Source: an uncultured Pseudomonadota bacterium
Lineage (GTDB): Bacteria; Pseudomonadota; Alphaproteobacteria; RF32; CAG-239
DNA: 46,728 nucleotides
Assembly: GCA_902763905.1 (NCBI GenBank)
Contig: CACWUA010000008.1
Location: forward strand, 1 to 46,728
Direction: 5' to 3'
Positions 23,450 through 32,581 of the stretch are shown piece after piece; positions within the stretch are counted from its first letter, which is position 1, and each line of letters starts with the position of its first letter. The notes under the pieces are model-generated. The model saw only the letters and a program-made list of their open reading frames with translations, did not search any database and was not told the origin of the DNA. The translations under genes were made by a program, and so were the position numbers.

Positions 23450-24868
23450 ATGTTGGAAAGTTTGATTTATTTTTCACCGGTTACAATTTTGCTTGTTGCT
23501 TTGTTGGTATTGATGTTCGGTGAGCGCGATGAAAATAATGCGTACGGATGTTTTCGCTTCAGCAGGATAATGTTGTTACTCAGCTTTGGACTTGCGGTTA
23601 TTTTTTATAATAAATCAACCATTGTCGGTCTGACGGTTGGTAATAAATTTACATTACTTTTTGATGGTTTATTGTATGGCAGCGGGTTGGCTTTGTTATA
23701 CCCCTCGCGCAAGTGGTTTGTTTCAATGAATTTTCCTGCGCATATTTTTTGCGGTTGTCTGTTTTTGTGTATATTAAGCGGAAGCTTGCTTATTTGCTCG
23801 GATAATCTGGCATTGACAGCGGTTTGTTGTTCGACAATGCTGATGGGAAACTATATTATGCTAAAGCAGGGAGACAGTAAAAAGGAAACAGATTTAGGCA
23901 ACAAAGTATACATGTTTACGGCAATCTGCGCTATGGTTCTTTTGGCGGTTGCTACTGCCGTATTATATGAAAAAAACGGCTCCACGGCGTATTCGGAGCT
24001 GCGAGCAATGTTGGCGATAAATAAAGATAATCCTTTGCTCTTTGCGGCAATCGGAATGTTTGTAACTGTTTTTGTGTTGTTGTTAGGTGTGGCGCCTTTA
24101 CATTTTTGTGCCAGCGAAGTATTAGGCAAGACTATTTTGCCGGTGTTTATGTATTTTTTGCTGATTCCGTTTAGTGCGGTTTGGGGTGGCTTTATTAGGT
24201 TTAATATCAGTGTTGCCGAGCCAATTTTGGGACAGTTACGATTATTTTATATGTCGGCAGCTCTTCTTTCAGTCGGGATAGGTGCAATAGGTGCATGCAG
24301 TGGGCAGAATATTCGCAAGATTTTTGCATATAGCTCGGTTTTTTATTCGGGAATTATTTTTTTAACCATTCGCAAATTTACACTTAATGCGGTTAGCTCG
24401 GGATTTGTATATCTAATACTGTATATGTTTGCTATTTACGGTATATGTATTTGTTTATTCGGGATAAAGAAAAAAGGCGATTATTTGTTTATGTTGAGTG
24501 ATTTTGAGGGAGCCGCACAGAAACGACCGTATATTTCCGCCATGATGCTGATTTTTATGCTTTCATTGCTGGGGCTTCCGCCTTTTTCTGGATTTATCGG
24601 CTTGTTTGCTTCTTTAAATTATTTGGCATTGCATCATCATTTTTATCAATTGATTTATTTATTGTCGATGATGGCGGTGATTGCGTATGCTTATTTACAA
24701 ATAATCAGAGTGATGTATTTTGTGGATAAAAGAACTTTATTTGACAAGGTTGATAGCGGTATACACATGGCAATTTTTCTTAATATGATATTGATGATTG
24801 TGATTACGTTGCAACCACAGTATTTGCTTACCGGTTTTCGTTCAATGCTGGAGGTGCTGTTTTTATGA
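23450..24868 (+). CDS. NuoN-like membrane protein, degenerate
   Basis: A 472-residue protein with about 13-14 membrane helices. The best-preserved part is the second half: NIRKIFAYSSVFYSG (NuoN NIKRLLAYSSIGHMG), then SAMMLIFMLSLLGLPPFSGFIG and AYAYLQIIRVMYF. In the first half the TM5 glutamate (GLELQSL in typical NuoN) is absent from ALTAVCCSTMLMGNY, and the TM7 lysine (FKxSAVPFH) is Leu in LLLGVAPLHF. The birA start overlaps its stop, reproducing the usual alphaproteobacterial nuoN-birA-rnj order. That order supports descent from a real complex I operon. Confidence 0.78.
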   Translation: MLESLIYFSPVTILLVALLVLMFGERDENNAYGCFRFSRIMLLLSFGLAVIFYNKSTIVGLTVGNKFTLLFDGLLYGSGLALLYPSRKWFVSMNFPAHIFCGCLFLCILSGSLLICSDNLALTAVCCSTMLMGNYIMLKQGDSKKETDLGNKVYMFTAICAMVLLAVATAVLYEKNGSTAYSELRAMLAINKDNPLLFAAIGMFVTVFVLLLGVAPLHFCASEVLGKTILPVFMYFLLIPFSAVWGGFIRFNISVAEPILGQLRLFYMSAALLSVGIGAIGACSGQNIRKIFAYSSVFYSGIIFLTIRKFTLNAVSSGFVYLILYMFAIYGICICLFGIKKKGDYLFMLSDFEGAAQKRPYISAMMLIFMLSLLGLPPFSGFIGLFASLNYLALHHHFYQLIYLLSMMAVIAYAYLQIIRVMYFVDKRTLFDKVDSGIHMAIFLNMILMIVITLQPQYLLTGFRSMLEVLFL

Positions 24869-25578
24869 CAATATCTGGGTTTGAGATTATTTGTTTGGAC
24901 GAAGTTGACAGCACTAACAATGTGGCGTTGCAATTGAGCAGCGGTATTGGCGGGCAGAAAAAGATTATACAAGCCAAAAGACAGACTGCGGGACGAGGAA
25001 GACGGGGGCGAATTTGGCATAGTGCAGAGGGGAATTTATTCTTCTCCGTGTTATTGGAATTTCCTTTGCGACAGCTGGGAAAACTGATTATGACGGCAGC
25101 GTTGAGTTTGCTTGAAACCATAAAACAATATGATCCGCAAAGTGATGTGTATTTGAAGTGGCCGAATGATGTGTTGTTGGATGGAGCAAAAATCAGCGGA
25201 ATATTGCTTGAAAAAGGTGCCGGAGAATATATGATTGTCGGTATTGGAGTAAATATTGAGCATCACCCGAGTTCGATTGATATGCTTTATCCGGTAACTT
25301 CGCTTAAAGAAGCGGGAATTCAAACAAATGCAGAGGAGTTTCTGCAAAAGTATATGTCATTGTTTGTATGTAATATAAAGCGAAGCGCAGCAGATTTGCG
25401 GCAAGAATGGCTGAAAAATGCCAGAGGCTTGGGAACAGAGATTATGGTAAAGCAAAACGGAGAAGAACGAAGAGGAATTTTTCAAGGAATTGATGAAAAT
25501 GCCAATTTACTTTTGCGAATCGGAGACAGAACGCAAAATATTTTGGCCGGTGATGTGTTTTATATAGGAGAAAAATAA
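24865..25578 (+). CDS. birA: Biotin--[acetyl-CoA carboxylase] ligase BirA
   Basis: A 237-residue monofunctional ligase that attaches biotin to the carrier protein through biotinyl-AMP. The motif GRGRRGRIWHS (near 42) is the biotinyl-AMP loop, KWPNDVLLDGAKISGILLE (about 95-113) is the substrate pocket, and the C-terminal SH3-like cap follows. The N-terminal repressor HTH of E. coli BirA is absent, which is usual in alphaproteobacteria. It overlaps the NuoN-like gene by 4 bases and the RNase J gene by 1. Confidence 0.93.
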   Translation: MTISGFEIICLDEVDSTNNVALQLSSGIGGQKKIIQAKRQTAGRGRRGRIWHSAEGNLFFSVLLEFPLRQLGKLIMTAALSLLETIKQYDPQSDVYLKWPNDVLLDGAKISGILLEKGAGEYMIVGIGVNIEHHPSSIDMLYPVTSLKEAGIQTNAEEFLQKYMSLFVCNIKRSAADLRQEWLKNARGLGTEIMVKQNGEERRGIFQGIDENANLLLRIGDRTQNILAGDVFYIGEK

Positions 25579-27251
25579 TGGCTGATTTTAATAAAGAGGG
25601 AATTTGGTTTTTGCCGCTCGGCGGTGCCGATGATATCGGAATGAATATGTATGTTTATGCTTGCGATGGCAAATTGATAGTGGTTGATGCCGGTTACGGA
25701 TTTTTGATGGATGAGTTTCCGGGAATGGATTTGGCATATGCATCACCGGAGTTTCTTGATGATTATAAAGACGATATTGTTGGGCTTTTTATTACTCACG
25801 GGCATGAAGATCATTTGGGGGCAATTGCACAGATATGGCCGCATTTACAGTGTCCGGTATATGCTATGGATTTTACGCTTGGCTTAATTAAAGAACGCTT
25901 GAATGAATTTAAAATGGCTGATATGGTGCAGCTCAATTCGGTCAATCAGCAGCGAATTGTTGAAGTGCCGAATTTCAGCGTGGAGTTTATTCCGGTGGCG
26001 CATACCGTGCCGCAAACCTGCGCTTTGGCTATTCGTACCAAATATGGAAATGTGGTGCATGCAACCGACTGGCGGTTTGATGATGAGGCACTTTCTATGG
26101 TGCAGACCGACTTTGCTGCCTTAAAGCGCATTGCCGCCGAGGGAGTGGATATGTTGGTGTGCGATTCTACCAATGTAATGCTGGATAAAAAATTACCCTC
26201 AGAATCCGACGTGCGTGAAAATTTGCTGAAAATGGTGCCGCAAATAGAGGGTGGTTTACTGGTCACTTGTTTTGCCTCAAATATGGTACGGCTTGAAAGT
26301 TTGATTTTGGCGGCAGAAAAAGCGAATCGAACACCGGTTCTTTTGGGGCGTACGCTGTTAACCAATATTCAGATTGCGCGTGATTGCGGCTATTTTACCG
26401 ATTTACCTAAGGTGTATTCAATTGAAGAGGGGAAGGATATTCCAAGCGATAAGGTAATGTATATCTGCACAGGTTCACAGGCTAATTATCGTAGCGCCAT
26501 GAGTCTGATTGCCAACGGCGAGAGCAAATATGTAAAACTTGATAAGAATGACACGGTGATATTCTCATCAAAGATTATTCCGGGGAATGAGGGAAAAATC
26601 GAGCGCATGCAGGAAAAAATGGCGGAGCAGGGAGCAACAATTATTACCGAAGAGACCGATTTGGTGCATACTTCGGGACATGCCACTAAAGCCGATTTGA
26701 AAAAGATGTATGAATTGTTGAAACCGGCAATCGTGCTACCGGTACACGGCGATAAAAAGTTTATCCGTGAACATAAGAGATTTGCACTAAGCTGCGGAAT
26801 TAATGAGGTTTTTTCAACCAGAAACGGAGATTTGTGCTTACTCAAAGATAAGCATATTGAGTGTGCGGAAACAGTGCCCACCGATATTTTGGGATGGGAT
26901 AGAGGGCGTGCGGTGCCGCTTGGCTCGCAACTGATAAAAAATCGTCGGCGGATTGCCTATAACTGCTCACTCTTTATCAGTGCGGTGGTCAAAAATCATG
27001 AATTGCTTGATTTGCAAATGTCATCTATTGATATTTTGGAAGAAAGTGAATGGAATAAATTGGCTGCAGAAGTTTTGGGAAAAGTCAGACCTTTGGTGGA
27101 GAAAAGATGTTTAGAAACCGAGAGTAAAGGCCAATTTGAAGACTTTATTCGCGGACAAATTCGGCGGCGTGTTTATGCGGCAACAGATATTAAACCGGTT
27201 ACGTTTTTACATGTCAGCTATCTTGAGGAGATTAATTCTTCAGCCAATTGA
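25578..27251 (+). CDS. rnj: Ribonuclease J
   Basis: A 557-residue metallo-beta-lactamase/beta-CASP nuclease with endonuclease and 5'-3' exonuclease activity on RNA. The zinc motif FITHGHEDHLGAI lies near residues 72-84, AHTVPQTCAL and HATDWRFD carry further ligands, and beta-CASP elements include HTSGHA and LPVHGDKKFI. The length is normal. It is the last gene of this plus-strand operon and converges with the glycosyltransferase gene, whose end overlaps it by 20 bases. Confidence 0.94.
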   Translation: MADFNKEGIWFLPLGGADDIGMNMYVYACDGKLIVVDAGYGFLMDEFPGMDLAYASPEFLDDYKDDIVGLFITHGHEDHLGAIAQIWPHLQCPVYAMDFTLGLIKERLNEFKMADMVQLNSVNQQRIVEVPNFSVEFIPVAHTVPQTCALAIRTKYGNVVHATDWRFDDEALSMVQTDFAALKRIAAEGVDMLVCDSTNVMLDKKLPSESDVRENLLKMVPQIEGGLLVTCFASNMVRLESLILAAEKANRTPVLLGRTLLTNIQIARDCGYFTDLPKVYSIEEGKDIPSDKVMYICTGSQANYRSAMSLIANGESKYVKLDKNDTVIFSSKIIPGNEGKIERMQEKMAEQGATIITEETDLVHTSGHATKADLKKMYELLKPAIVLPVHGDKKFIREHKRFALSCGINEVFSTRNGDLCLLKDKHIECAETVPTDILGWDRGRAVPLGSQLIKNRRRIAYNCSLFISAVVKNHELLDLQMSSIDILEESEWNKLAAEVLGKVRPLVEKRCLETESKGQFEDFIRGQIRRRVYAATDIKPVTFLHVSYLEEINSSAN

Positions 27252-28209
27252 ACAGCATGAATTTTTGATTTAAAAATGCCCAAACGATTATGCGTTGGCG
27301 CAAGTTAAGCATAGATAGCTTAAACGCACCGCCTTGCTTCAGCTCTTGCAAATTTTGCCTCAACAAATTATAGCGCTCGCTGTCTTGCACCGGATTATAG
27401 CGTGTCAAATATTCCTTAATATGCATACCGTAGGCATAGCGCGCGGCGATTTTTTGCAACACCCGACGCCATTGAGGATATGCAGCAATCAGCTTATTGA
27501 TATCGAGACAAAGGTTCTTAAATTCTTCGATTCGCTTAAACGATAAATCCTTTAAAGTTTGCGAAGTTTCAATAATGCGATAAGCAATCAGCGGCGTGCG
27601 ACAAACCACGGCCTTTTTACCTTTCAGCAGAATTTCTATATTCAAAAGAATATCGTTGATAGCCGGCAAATCAAGCGCAAAACGAATATCATCAAACAAT
27701 TCGCGCCGATAAAGTTTAGTCCACATCAGCATTTCGATTTTCTTTTTGTGCACAAATTTATCGCTGAACGGTTGCTCCGACACAAAATCAATCTGCGGTG
27801 TCAGCGATGTATCGGCAAATTCGTAATTGCCGTGGCCGTCAAAACGTAAATACGAACAACAGCTCACATCGGCATCTTCGGCAACAATATTATGATACAG
27901 AATTTCCAAATATTGTGGATGATAAATATCGTCATTATCCAAAAAAGCAATGTATTTTCCGCGCGCCAGTTCCAACCCTTTGTTGCGCGCCGCACTGCCA
28001 CCGGCATTGGCTTGACGATGAATTTTGAAACGATTGTCGGCGGCGGCAAAACGTTCCAAAATTTGCGGCGAATCATCACTTGAACCGTCGTCCACACACA
28101 CAACCTCAAAATCTTTAAAGGTTTGCGCCTGCACCGCTTGCAACGTCATTTGCAAATATTTGGCCGAATTGTAAACCGGAATAATTATTGAAATAAGCGG
28201 CTCTGACAT
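27232..28209 (-). CDS. Family 2 glycosyltransferase
   Basis: A 325-residue GT-A-fold enzyme. ISIIIPVYNSAKYLQ at the front, VVCVDDGSSDDSPQIL (about 36-51), then AGGSAARNKGLELARGKYIAFLDNDD (about 69-94) give the nucleotide-sugar and metal-binding motifs. The last ~100 residues are basic and may touch the membrane. It starts one base inside the end of the upstream glycosyltransferase gene, so the two are co-translated. It probably adds a sugar to LPS, capsule or another surface glycan; the sugar cannot be told. Confidence 0.92.
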   Translation of the reverse strand: MSEPLISIIIPVYNSAKYLQMTLQAVQAQTFKDFEVVCVDDGSSDDSPQILERFAAADNRFKIHRQANAGGSAARNKGLELARGKYIAFLDNDDIYHPQYLEILYHNIVAEDADVSCCSYLRFDGHGNYEFADTSLTPQIDFVSEQPFSDKFVHKKKIEMLMWTKLYRRELFDDIRFALDLPAINDILLNIEILLKGKKAVVCRTPLIAYRIIETSQTLKDLSFKRIEEFKNLCLDINKLIAAYPQWRRVLQKIAARYAYGMHIKEYLTRYNPVQDSERYNLLRQNLQELKQGGAFKLSMLNLRQRIIVWAFLNQKFMLFNWLKN

Positions 28210-29270
28210 TACTTATTCTCCTTTTGCAAAGCAAAGTGTTGCAACGCGCCATTGAGCTTTGTTGCCACCACTTCCAGCGAATAATTCCGCGCGCAAAGTT
28301 CGTAGCCTTTTTGCGCAGTCTGCGCGGCTGCTGCGGGATTTTGTATCGCTTGCCGCAACTGTTCCGTCATAGCTGCAACATCGCCGGCATTAAATAAATA
28401 TGCCGCATCGGAATTATGTGCAAAAATCTCGGCCGGCCCCTCTGCCAAAGAAGATATTACCGGTTTGCCGTGCAACATTGCCTCCAACAGCACAATTCCG
28501 AACGGCTCAAATCGCGAGGGCAACACAAAAACATCAATATTTTTGAAAAACTCGGTTTTATCTTGTACCCAACCGATAAGCTCCACTTCGTTTTCCAGAT
28601 TGTTTTGCTTAATAATATCGCAGATTTTTTCGTATTCGGCGCGGTAAGTATCTTGCGGTGCTCCGCCGATAACCGCCTTAAAAGCAATTCCTTGTTTTTT
28701 AAGCTCTGCCAACGCTTCAATAAAGTCAGGGAAACCTTTCATCGGATCAAAACGCCCCATGGTACCGATAATCGGCGGATTATGAAATTGCGGCGGAGTA
28801 AAATCGCGTTTTTCGCTGATAAGGTTCGGAATAGTAAAGATGCGCTCGGCCGGATAACCTTTTTCAATAAAAATGTTGCGCTGATAATCGGTAATGGTAA
28901 AAATGCCATCGCATTTGTTAATGTGGCGAAACTTCGGATTATGCGACACCGCCACGATTTTGGCGCCGAGCAATCGCGCTACGGCTTTGAAAATATTGAC
29001 GGCCTTTTTATTGTGAACAATGATTAAATCCGGAGCAAATTTCTTGAGCTTAAAATAAAGATACGGCACCAACAGCCAGTTATAATGTACAAACGGAATC
29101 TTCACAATATCATGGGGATTGAGTGTCTGTAATGCCGGCAGAATTTTGCACTTGTGATTAACCACAGTGCATACTTTGTGGTGACGTAATTGCAGCGCTT
29201 CGGTATAATCCAAAAAAGCTTGTTCAATTCCGCCCATAACATGGCTAATCATAACATTTACAATGCGCAT
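28209..29270 (-). CDS. Family 4-type (GT-B) glycosyltransferase
   Basis: A 353-residue GT-B enzyme. The N-terminal Rossmann half starts MRIVNVMISHVMGGIEQAFL, with the glycine-rich loop. The C-terminal half has IIGTMGRFDPMKGFPDFIEA (around 165) and the retaining-enzyme ExxxxxE motif in SRFEPFGIVLLEAMLHGKPV (around 260). It shares an operon with the GT2 and the capsule-type glycosyltransferase (overlap of 1 base and spacing of 1 base). The likely role is surface glycan assembly. Confidence 0.92.
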   Translation of the reverse strand: MRIVNVMISHVMGGIEQAFLDYTEALQLRHHKVCTVVNHKCKILPALQTLNPHDIVKIPFVHYNWLLVPYLYFKLKKFAPDLIIVHNKKAVNIFKAVARLLGAKIVAVSHNPKFRHINKCDGIFTITDYQRNIFIEKGYPAERIFTIPNLISEKRDFTPPQFHNPPIIGTMGRFDPMKGFPDFIEALAELKKQGIAFKAVIGGAPQDTYRAEYEKICDIIKQNNLENEVELIGWVQDKTEFFKNIDVFVLPSRFEPFGIVLLEAMLHGKPVISSLAEGPAEIFAHNSDAAYLFNAGDVAAMTEQLRQAIQNPAAAAQTAQKGYELCARNYSLEVVATKLNGALQHFALQKENK

Positions 29271-29271
29271 T

Positions 29272-30186
29272 CTATTCTCCCAACCTACCGTTCAGCAAAC
29301 ACGTCAAAAAAGAATTTTCCGCCGGTTCTTTTTTATATTTCCAGCTCAATTTATGTATAAAAGTTTTAGCTTTTATTTCCGCCCATTTTTGCTCTGTATA
29401 CGGCTCAAAAAAGTTATCCGCCAATTCGTAGCAATCGTCATAAATCAGCGGGGTTTGTGCCCATTGTCGTGCACATTCGGCATTGTTCTCCACCATTAAA
29501 TCAAATAATGCATACCCGAAAAAATAATGAATAACTCTGTTTTCATATTTCCAGTACTCCAGTAAAAGTTTTTGTAAATTATGTACCAGAATGTTATTTG
29601 GCGCAGCTTTTATAAACCAAATTTGGAATTGGTACTGTTCATGGCAATGAAAGGCGAAAAATGGCGCCGAAAATATTATATCTGATAAAGGTGCTGTTAA
29701 AAACACCGTAGAATCCATCCAAATTCCACCGTATTTGGATAACAGCACCAACCTTAGTATATCTGCAAAATGTGCATTTGGAATATAACCTTTTCTATGT
29801 TTTTGCATAATATAATCGGGCAATTTGACATATTGTTCCATATTTTCGGAAGTAATAACGCGCAGTTCATAATCAGGACAATAGCGACGGATTGACTCTA
29901 TACAACGCTTAACCACCGGCGGCAAATTTTCTTCGCCCTGCCACCAACAAGTCCAGATAATTTTCGGGCATTCGGCCGGAACGGAAGTATTTTTTTCGGA
30001 CGTAACAACGTATAAATAGCGGCTTAAATATTTTTTTTCCGCCAGATAGCGCAAGCGCTTAAATTCTGTTTTGCGCTGAGACTTGTTTTGGTAGCGTAGT
30101 GCCGTAAACAAGCGCAGCCACAATACGTATAGCTTTACTCTTAAAAATTCCGCACGGCGCTGACAATGTTTTATAATACCCTGCAT
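29272..30186 (-). CDS. Capsule/LPS-type glycosyltransferase (DXD sugar-binding family)
   Basis: A 304-residue protein (from Met 12 of the longest frame; the ATG at 30186 has GGAA upstream while the one at 30219 has nothing). The motif CPKIIWTCWWQGEENLPP, then ALRLVLLSKYGGIWMDSTVF carrying the DxD-like acidic residues, is the capsular polysaccharide synthesis/Gly_transf_sug signature. It heads the three-gene glycosyltransferase operon. Confidence 0.85.
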   Translation of the reverse strand: MQGIIKHCQRRAEFLRVKLYVLWLRLFTALRYQNKSQRKTEFKRLRYLAEKKYLSRYLYVVTSEKNTSVPAECPKIIWTCWWQGEENLPPVVKRCIESIRRYCPDYELRVITSENMEQYVKLPDYIMQKHRKGYIPNAHFADILRLVLLSKYGGIWMDSTVFLTAPLSDIIFSAPFFAFHCHEQYQFQIWFIKAAPNNILVHNLQKLLLEYWKYENRVIHYFFGYALFDLMVENNAECARQWAQTPLIYDDCYELADNFFEPYTEQKWAEIKAKTFIHKLSWKYKKEPAENSFLTCLLNGRLGE

Positions 30187-30286
30187 TGTTGTGTTCCGAT
30201 AAATTAATGCTGAAAACATAATATATGATATAAGTAAAATAGCAAGTACTACGTTAGGTTATCGGATGATATTTTTGATGCTTAAA

Positions 30287-30325
30287 ATACAAAAACCTGT
30301 CGGAGTTAACGACAGGTTTTTGTAT
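30287..30325. terminator. Strong bidirectional terminator
   Basis: A 16-bp perfect stem (ATACAAAAACCTGTCG with its complement) encloses the loop GAGTTAA. It touches the stop codon of the minus-strand gene at 30325 and separates it from the glycosyltransferase operon. Confidence 0.9.
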
Positions 30326-31536
30326 CAATGTTTTTCGGAAATGTAGTAGCATTTGGAGAATTCCTCTTGCATTCTCTGATACTGGTTTCGTATCATTGGA
30401 TGCAAACCAAGTTCGGGTTTAGAGATCATCATTTTTTCCATTTGCATCAATACCGATTTTATGTGATTCAGATAATTCAGAAAATCCTGAGCCACTTCCA
30501 ACTGCGAGATGTCTTCAACGAATTCTACCGTATAGAGGCAGCCCTTGTTAAAACGAACGAAATCCGCAAGTGAATTGTTCAAATCATCGTCCGGAAATTT
30601 TTGCACATACACATTGGCATAGGTTATTTCACCGGTGCAAATGTCCATCAGGCAACGATCCATCGGGTCGATGAAAAGACAATAGTGCTTGCGATTGAGG
30701 CGCTCACGGATATTATCTTCCGTTTCATCATCTTCTTTGTCTTCGGCCTTGCGTACGGCATCTTCCAGTTCGCGGCGGTATTCCATTTCTTTTTGCAGAT
30801 GGTCTTCGACGCAGGCAAAAATGGTGGAGCCGGGAATCGGTTTAGAAAAATCGCTTTCATCACAGACAAACGGAGAATAATAGGAATATCCCAAACAGGC
30901 ACGCTCCTCCGGAGTGAGTTTGATATCGGACGTGCGCGCTTTTTTTATGGCGTGTGACATTTTATCGAAGCCGCATCGTGGCAGATAATAGTCAAGCAAT
31001 TCGCGGACGTTGGCACCGATTGGTGTTTCTCCCGCCCGTGAGGGGTAAGAGGTATCCAATATCAATTCAAGATTGCGACGCAAAACGGTCTCTTTGTGTG
31101 AAACAGAAGCGTACAGTTTGTGATAAAACTTATCCAAGCGATTTCTGCAATCTTTGATACTGAAATTTTTGTTGATTAAAGCTGCGCAATAAACATCGGC
31201 TACCGTCTCAATGCACAAGTTAGAGGTGTACGGCAAGTTCAGGGTGTCGATAATTTCCTTAATAAAGTCGTATTGCCACGGAACCGGTCGACAAAAGCTT
31301 AAGTCCTTGATTTCTCCCAAGATGTCATCTTCCATCGAATCAATCAGCTCAACCAAATCCCACAGTTCGTTTAAGTCATCTTCATTACGGCATAAGCGGA
31401 CAATGGTGGTAATCGGCAAATCTTTTTCGGCCACCAGATCATAAAGATTGTGCATGCCGATAAAAAAATTGCGGAACACACGCTGCCACAACCACGTCTT
31501 TTGCCTGAAGTGTTTTAATAGTTTTTTTGTATCCAT
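30325..31536 (-). CDS. Unknown protein, 403 residues
   Basis: I do not recognise this gene. From the ATG at 31536 (MDTKKLLKHFRQKTWLWQRV) it is a soluble, mostly helical, acidic protein. A charged segment rich in Glu/Asp/Lys (AVRKAEDKEDDETEDNIRER) lies near 260-280, and a following part has alternating strands (CLFIDPMDRCLMDICTGEIT). Cysteines are scattered without a metal-site spacing. The longest frame reaches 31689 but the extra 51 residues overlap the lpxK end and look non-coding. It is separated from lpxK by 85 bases and ended by a strong terminator. Confidence 0.6.
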   Translation of the reverse strand: MDTKKLLKHFRQKTWLWQRVFRNFFIGMHNLYDLVAEKDLPITTIVRLCRNEDDLNELWDLVELIDSMEDDILGEIKDLSFCRPVPWQYDFIKEIIDTLNLPYTSNLCIETVADVYCAALINKNFSIKDCRNRLDKFYHKLYASVSHKETVLRRNLELILDTSYPSRAGETPIGANVRELLDYYLPRCGFDKMSHAIKKARTSDIKLTPEERACLGYSYYSPFVCDESDFSKPIPGSTIFACVEDHLQKEMEYRRELEDAVRKAEDKEDDETEDNIRERLNRKHYCLFIDPMDRCLMDICTGEITYANVYVQKFPDDDLNNSLADFVRFNKGCLYTVEFVEDISQLEVAQDFLNYLNHIKSVLMQMEKMMISKPELGLHPMIRNQYQRMQEEFSKCYYISEKH

Positions 31537-31621
31537 AATTATTGTTTTAATACTTAACTCAAAAATATTTTTATAAGTTGGATTAAAACATAAAAGATAC
31601 GAATTGTAAAGGATTATTTGT

Positions 31622-32581
31622 CTACTTTTTGAATATTCGGTTTGAGATAAACTGTTGCAATTCATCGGGGTTATCCCAGACGACGGCAATTTTCAGCATA
31701 TTGATGCTTTTATGATAGAGACTCGGAATTTTAACAAAATCTTTGCTTGTGGTATAAACTTCGGCATTAAGTTCTTTGGCTTTTTGTAAAACATTTTCCA
31801 GTTCGTCTTTGCTGTAAAAATGGTGATCCGGAAAATCAATCGTTGCCACAACATTATATCCTTGTTGTTTCAAAGTATGATAAAATTTTTGCGGATGACC
31901 AATGCCGGCAAATGCCACAACATCAGTATTACCTACGGTTGTTTGTACCGGTTCGGTATGTCCGAAAAATACCGGAAGTTTGGTGCGTTTGGCCAAGTTG
32001 TGTTTATCTTTACCCAAAATAATCAGAGCGTCTGCACGTTTAATGCCGTCAGCAAAACTTTCGCGTAAAGGACCGGCCGGAATTATTTTGCCGTTGCCGA
32101 TACCATAATGACCATCAAACACCAAAAACGATAAATCTTTATGCAAGGTCGGATTTTGAAAACCGTCATCCATAACGATAACATCGGCACCTTCCTTTGC
32201 GGCCAATTGTGCTCCGGCATAACGATCAGCATTAACCACCACCGGAGCCTGCTCGGAGAGCAACAGCGGCTCGTCACCGACATCTTGCGCCGTGTGCTTT
32301 TTATTGTTTACCAGCACGTTTTGCAGTTTGCCGCCATAGCCGCGGGTAACAAAAATCGGGTGATGCATAGCGGTAATAAGCATCTTGGCAACGGATATCG
32401 ATACCGGAGTTTTACCTGTGCCTCCGGCTGTAATGTTTCCGATGCAGATTACAGGAACAGAAGTTTTGCGCGGTTTATGCAGTTTTAGCCGCAATTCGGT
32501 CGCCAGTCCATACAATTGACCGATAGGAGACAATATTTTGGAGACTAAAGAATTTGATTGCCAGTATTTAGGAGTCTTCAT
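31622..32581 (-). CDS. lpxK: Tetraacyldisaccharide 4'-kinase LpxK
   Basis: A 319-residue inner-membrane kinase that adds the 4'-phosphate of lipid A. The N-terminal amphipathic helix (KILSPIGQLYGLATELRLK) is followed by Walker A GNITAGGTGKTPV (about 48-60). VFVTRGYGGKL, DVGDEPLLL and VIVMDDGFQNP are the family motifs. Its start lies inside the 3' end of waaA (14-base overlap), so the lipid A-Kdo genes are transcribed together. Confidence 0.95.
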   Translation of the reverse strand: MKTPKYWQSNSLVSKILSPIGQLYGLATELRLKLHKPRKTSVPVICIGNITAGGTGKTPVSISVAKMLITAMHHPIFVTRGYGGKLQNVLVNNKKHTAQDVGDEPLLLSEQAPVVVNADRYAGAQLAAKEGADVIVMDDGFQNPTLHKDLSFLVFDGHYGIGNGKIIPAGPLRESFADGIKRADALIILGKDKHNLAKRTKLPVFFGHTEPVQTTVGNTDVVAFAGIGHPQKFYHTLKQQGYNVVATIDFPDHHFYSKDELENVLQKAKELNAEVYTTSKDFVKIPSLYHKSINMLKIAVVWDNPDELQQFISNRIFKK

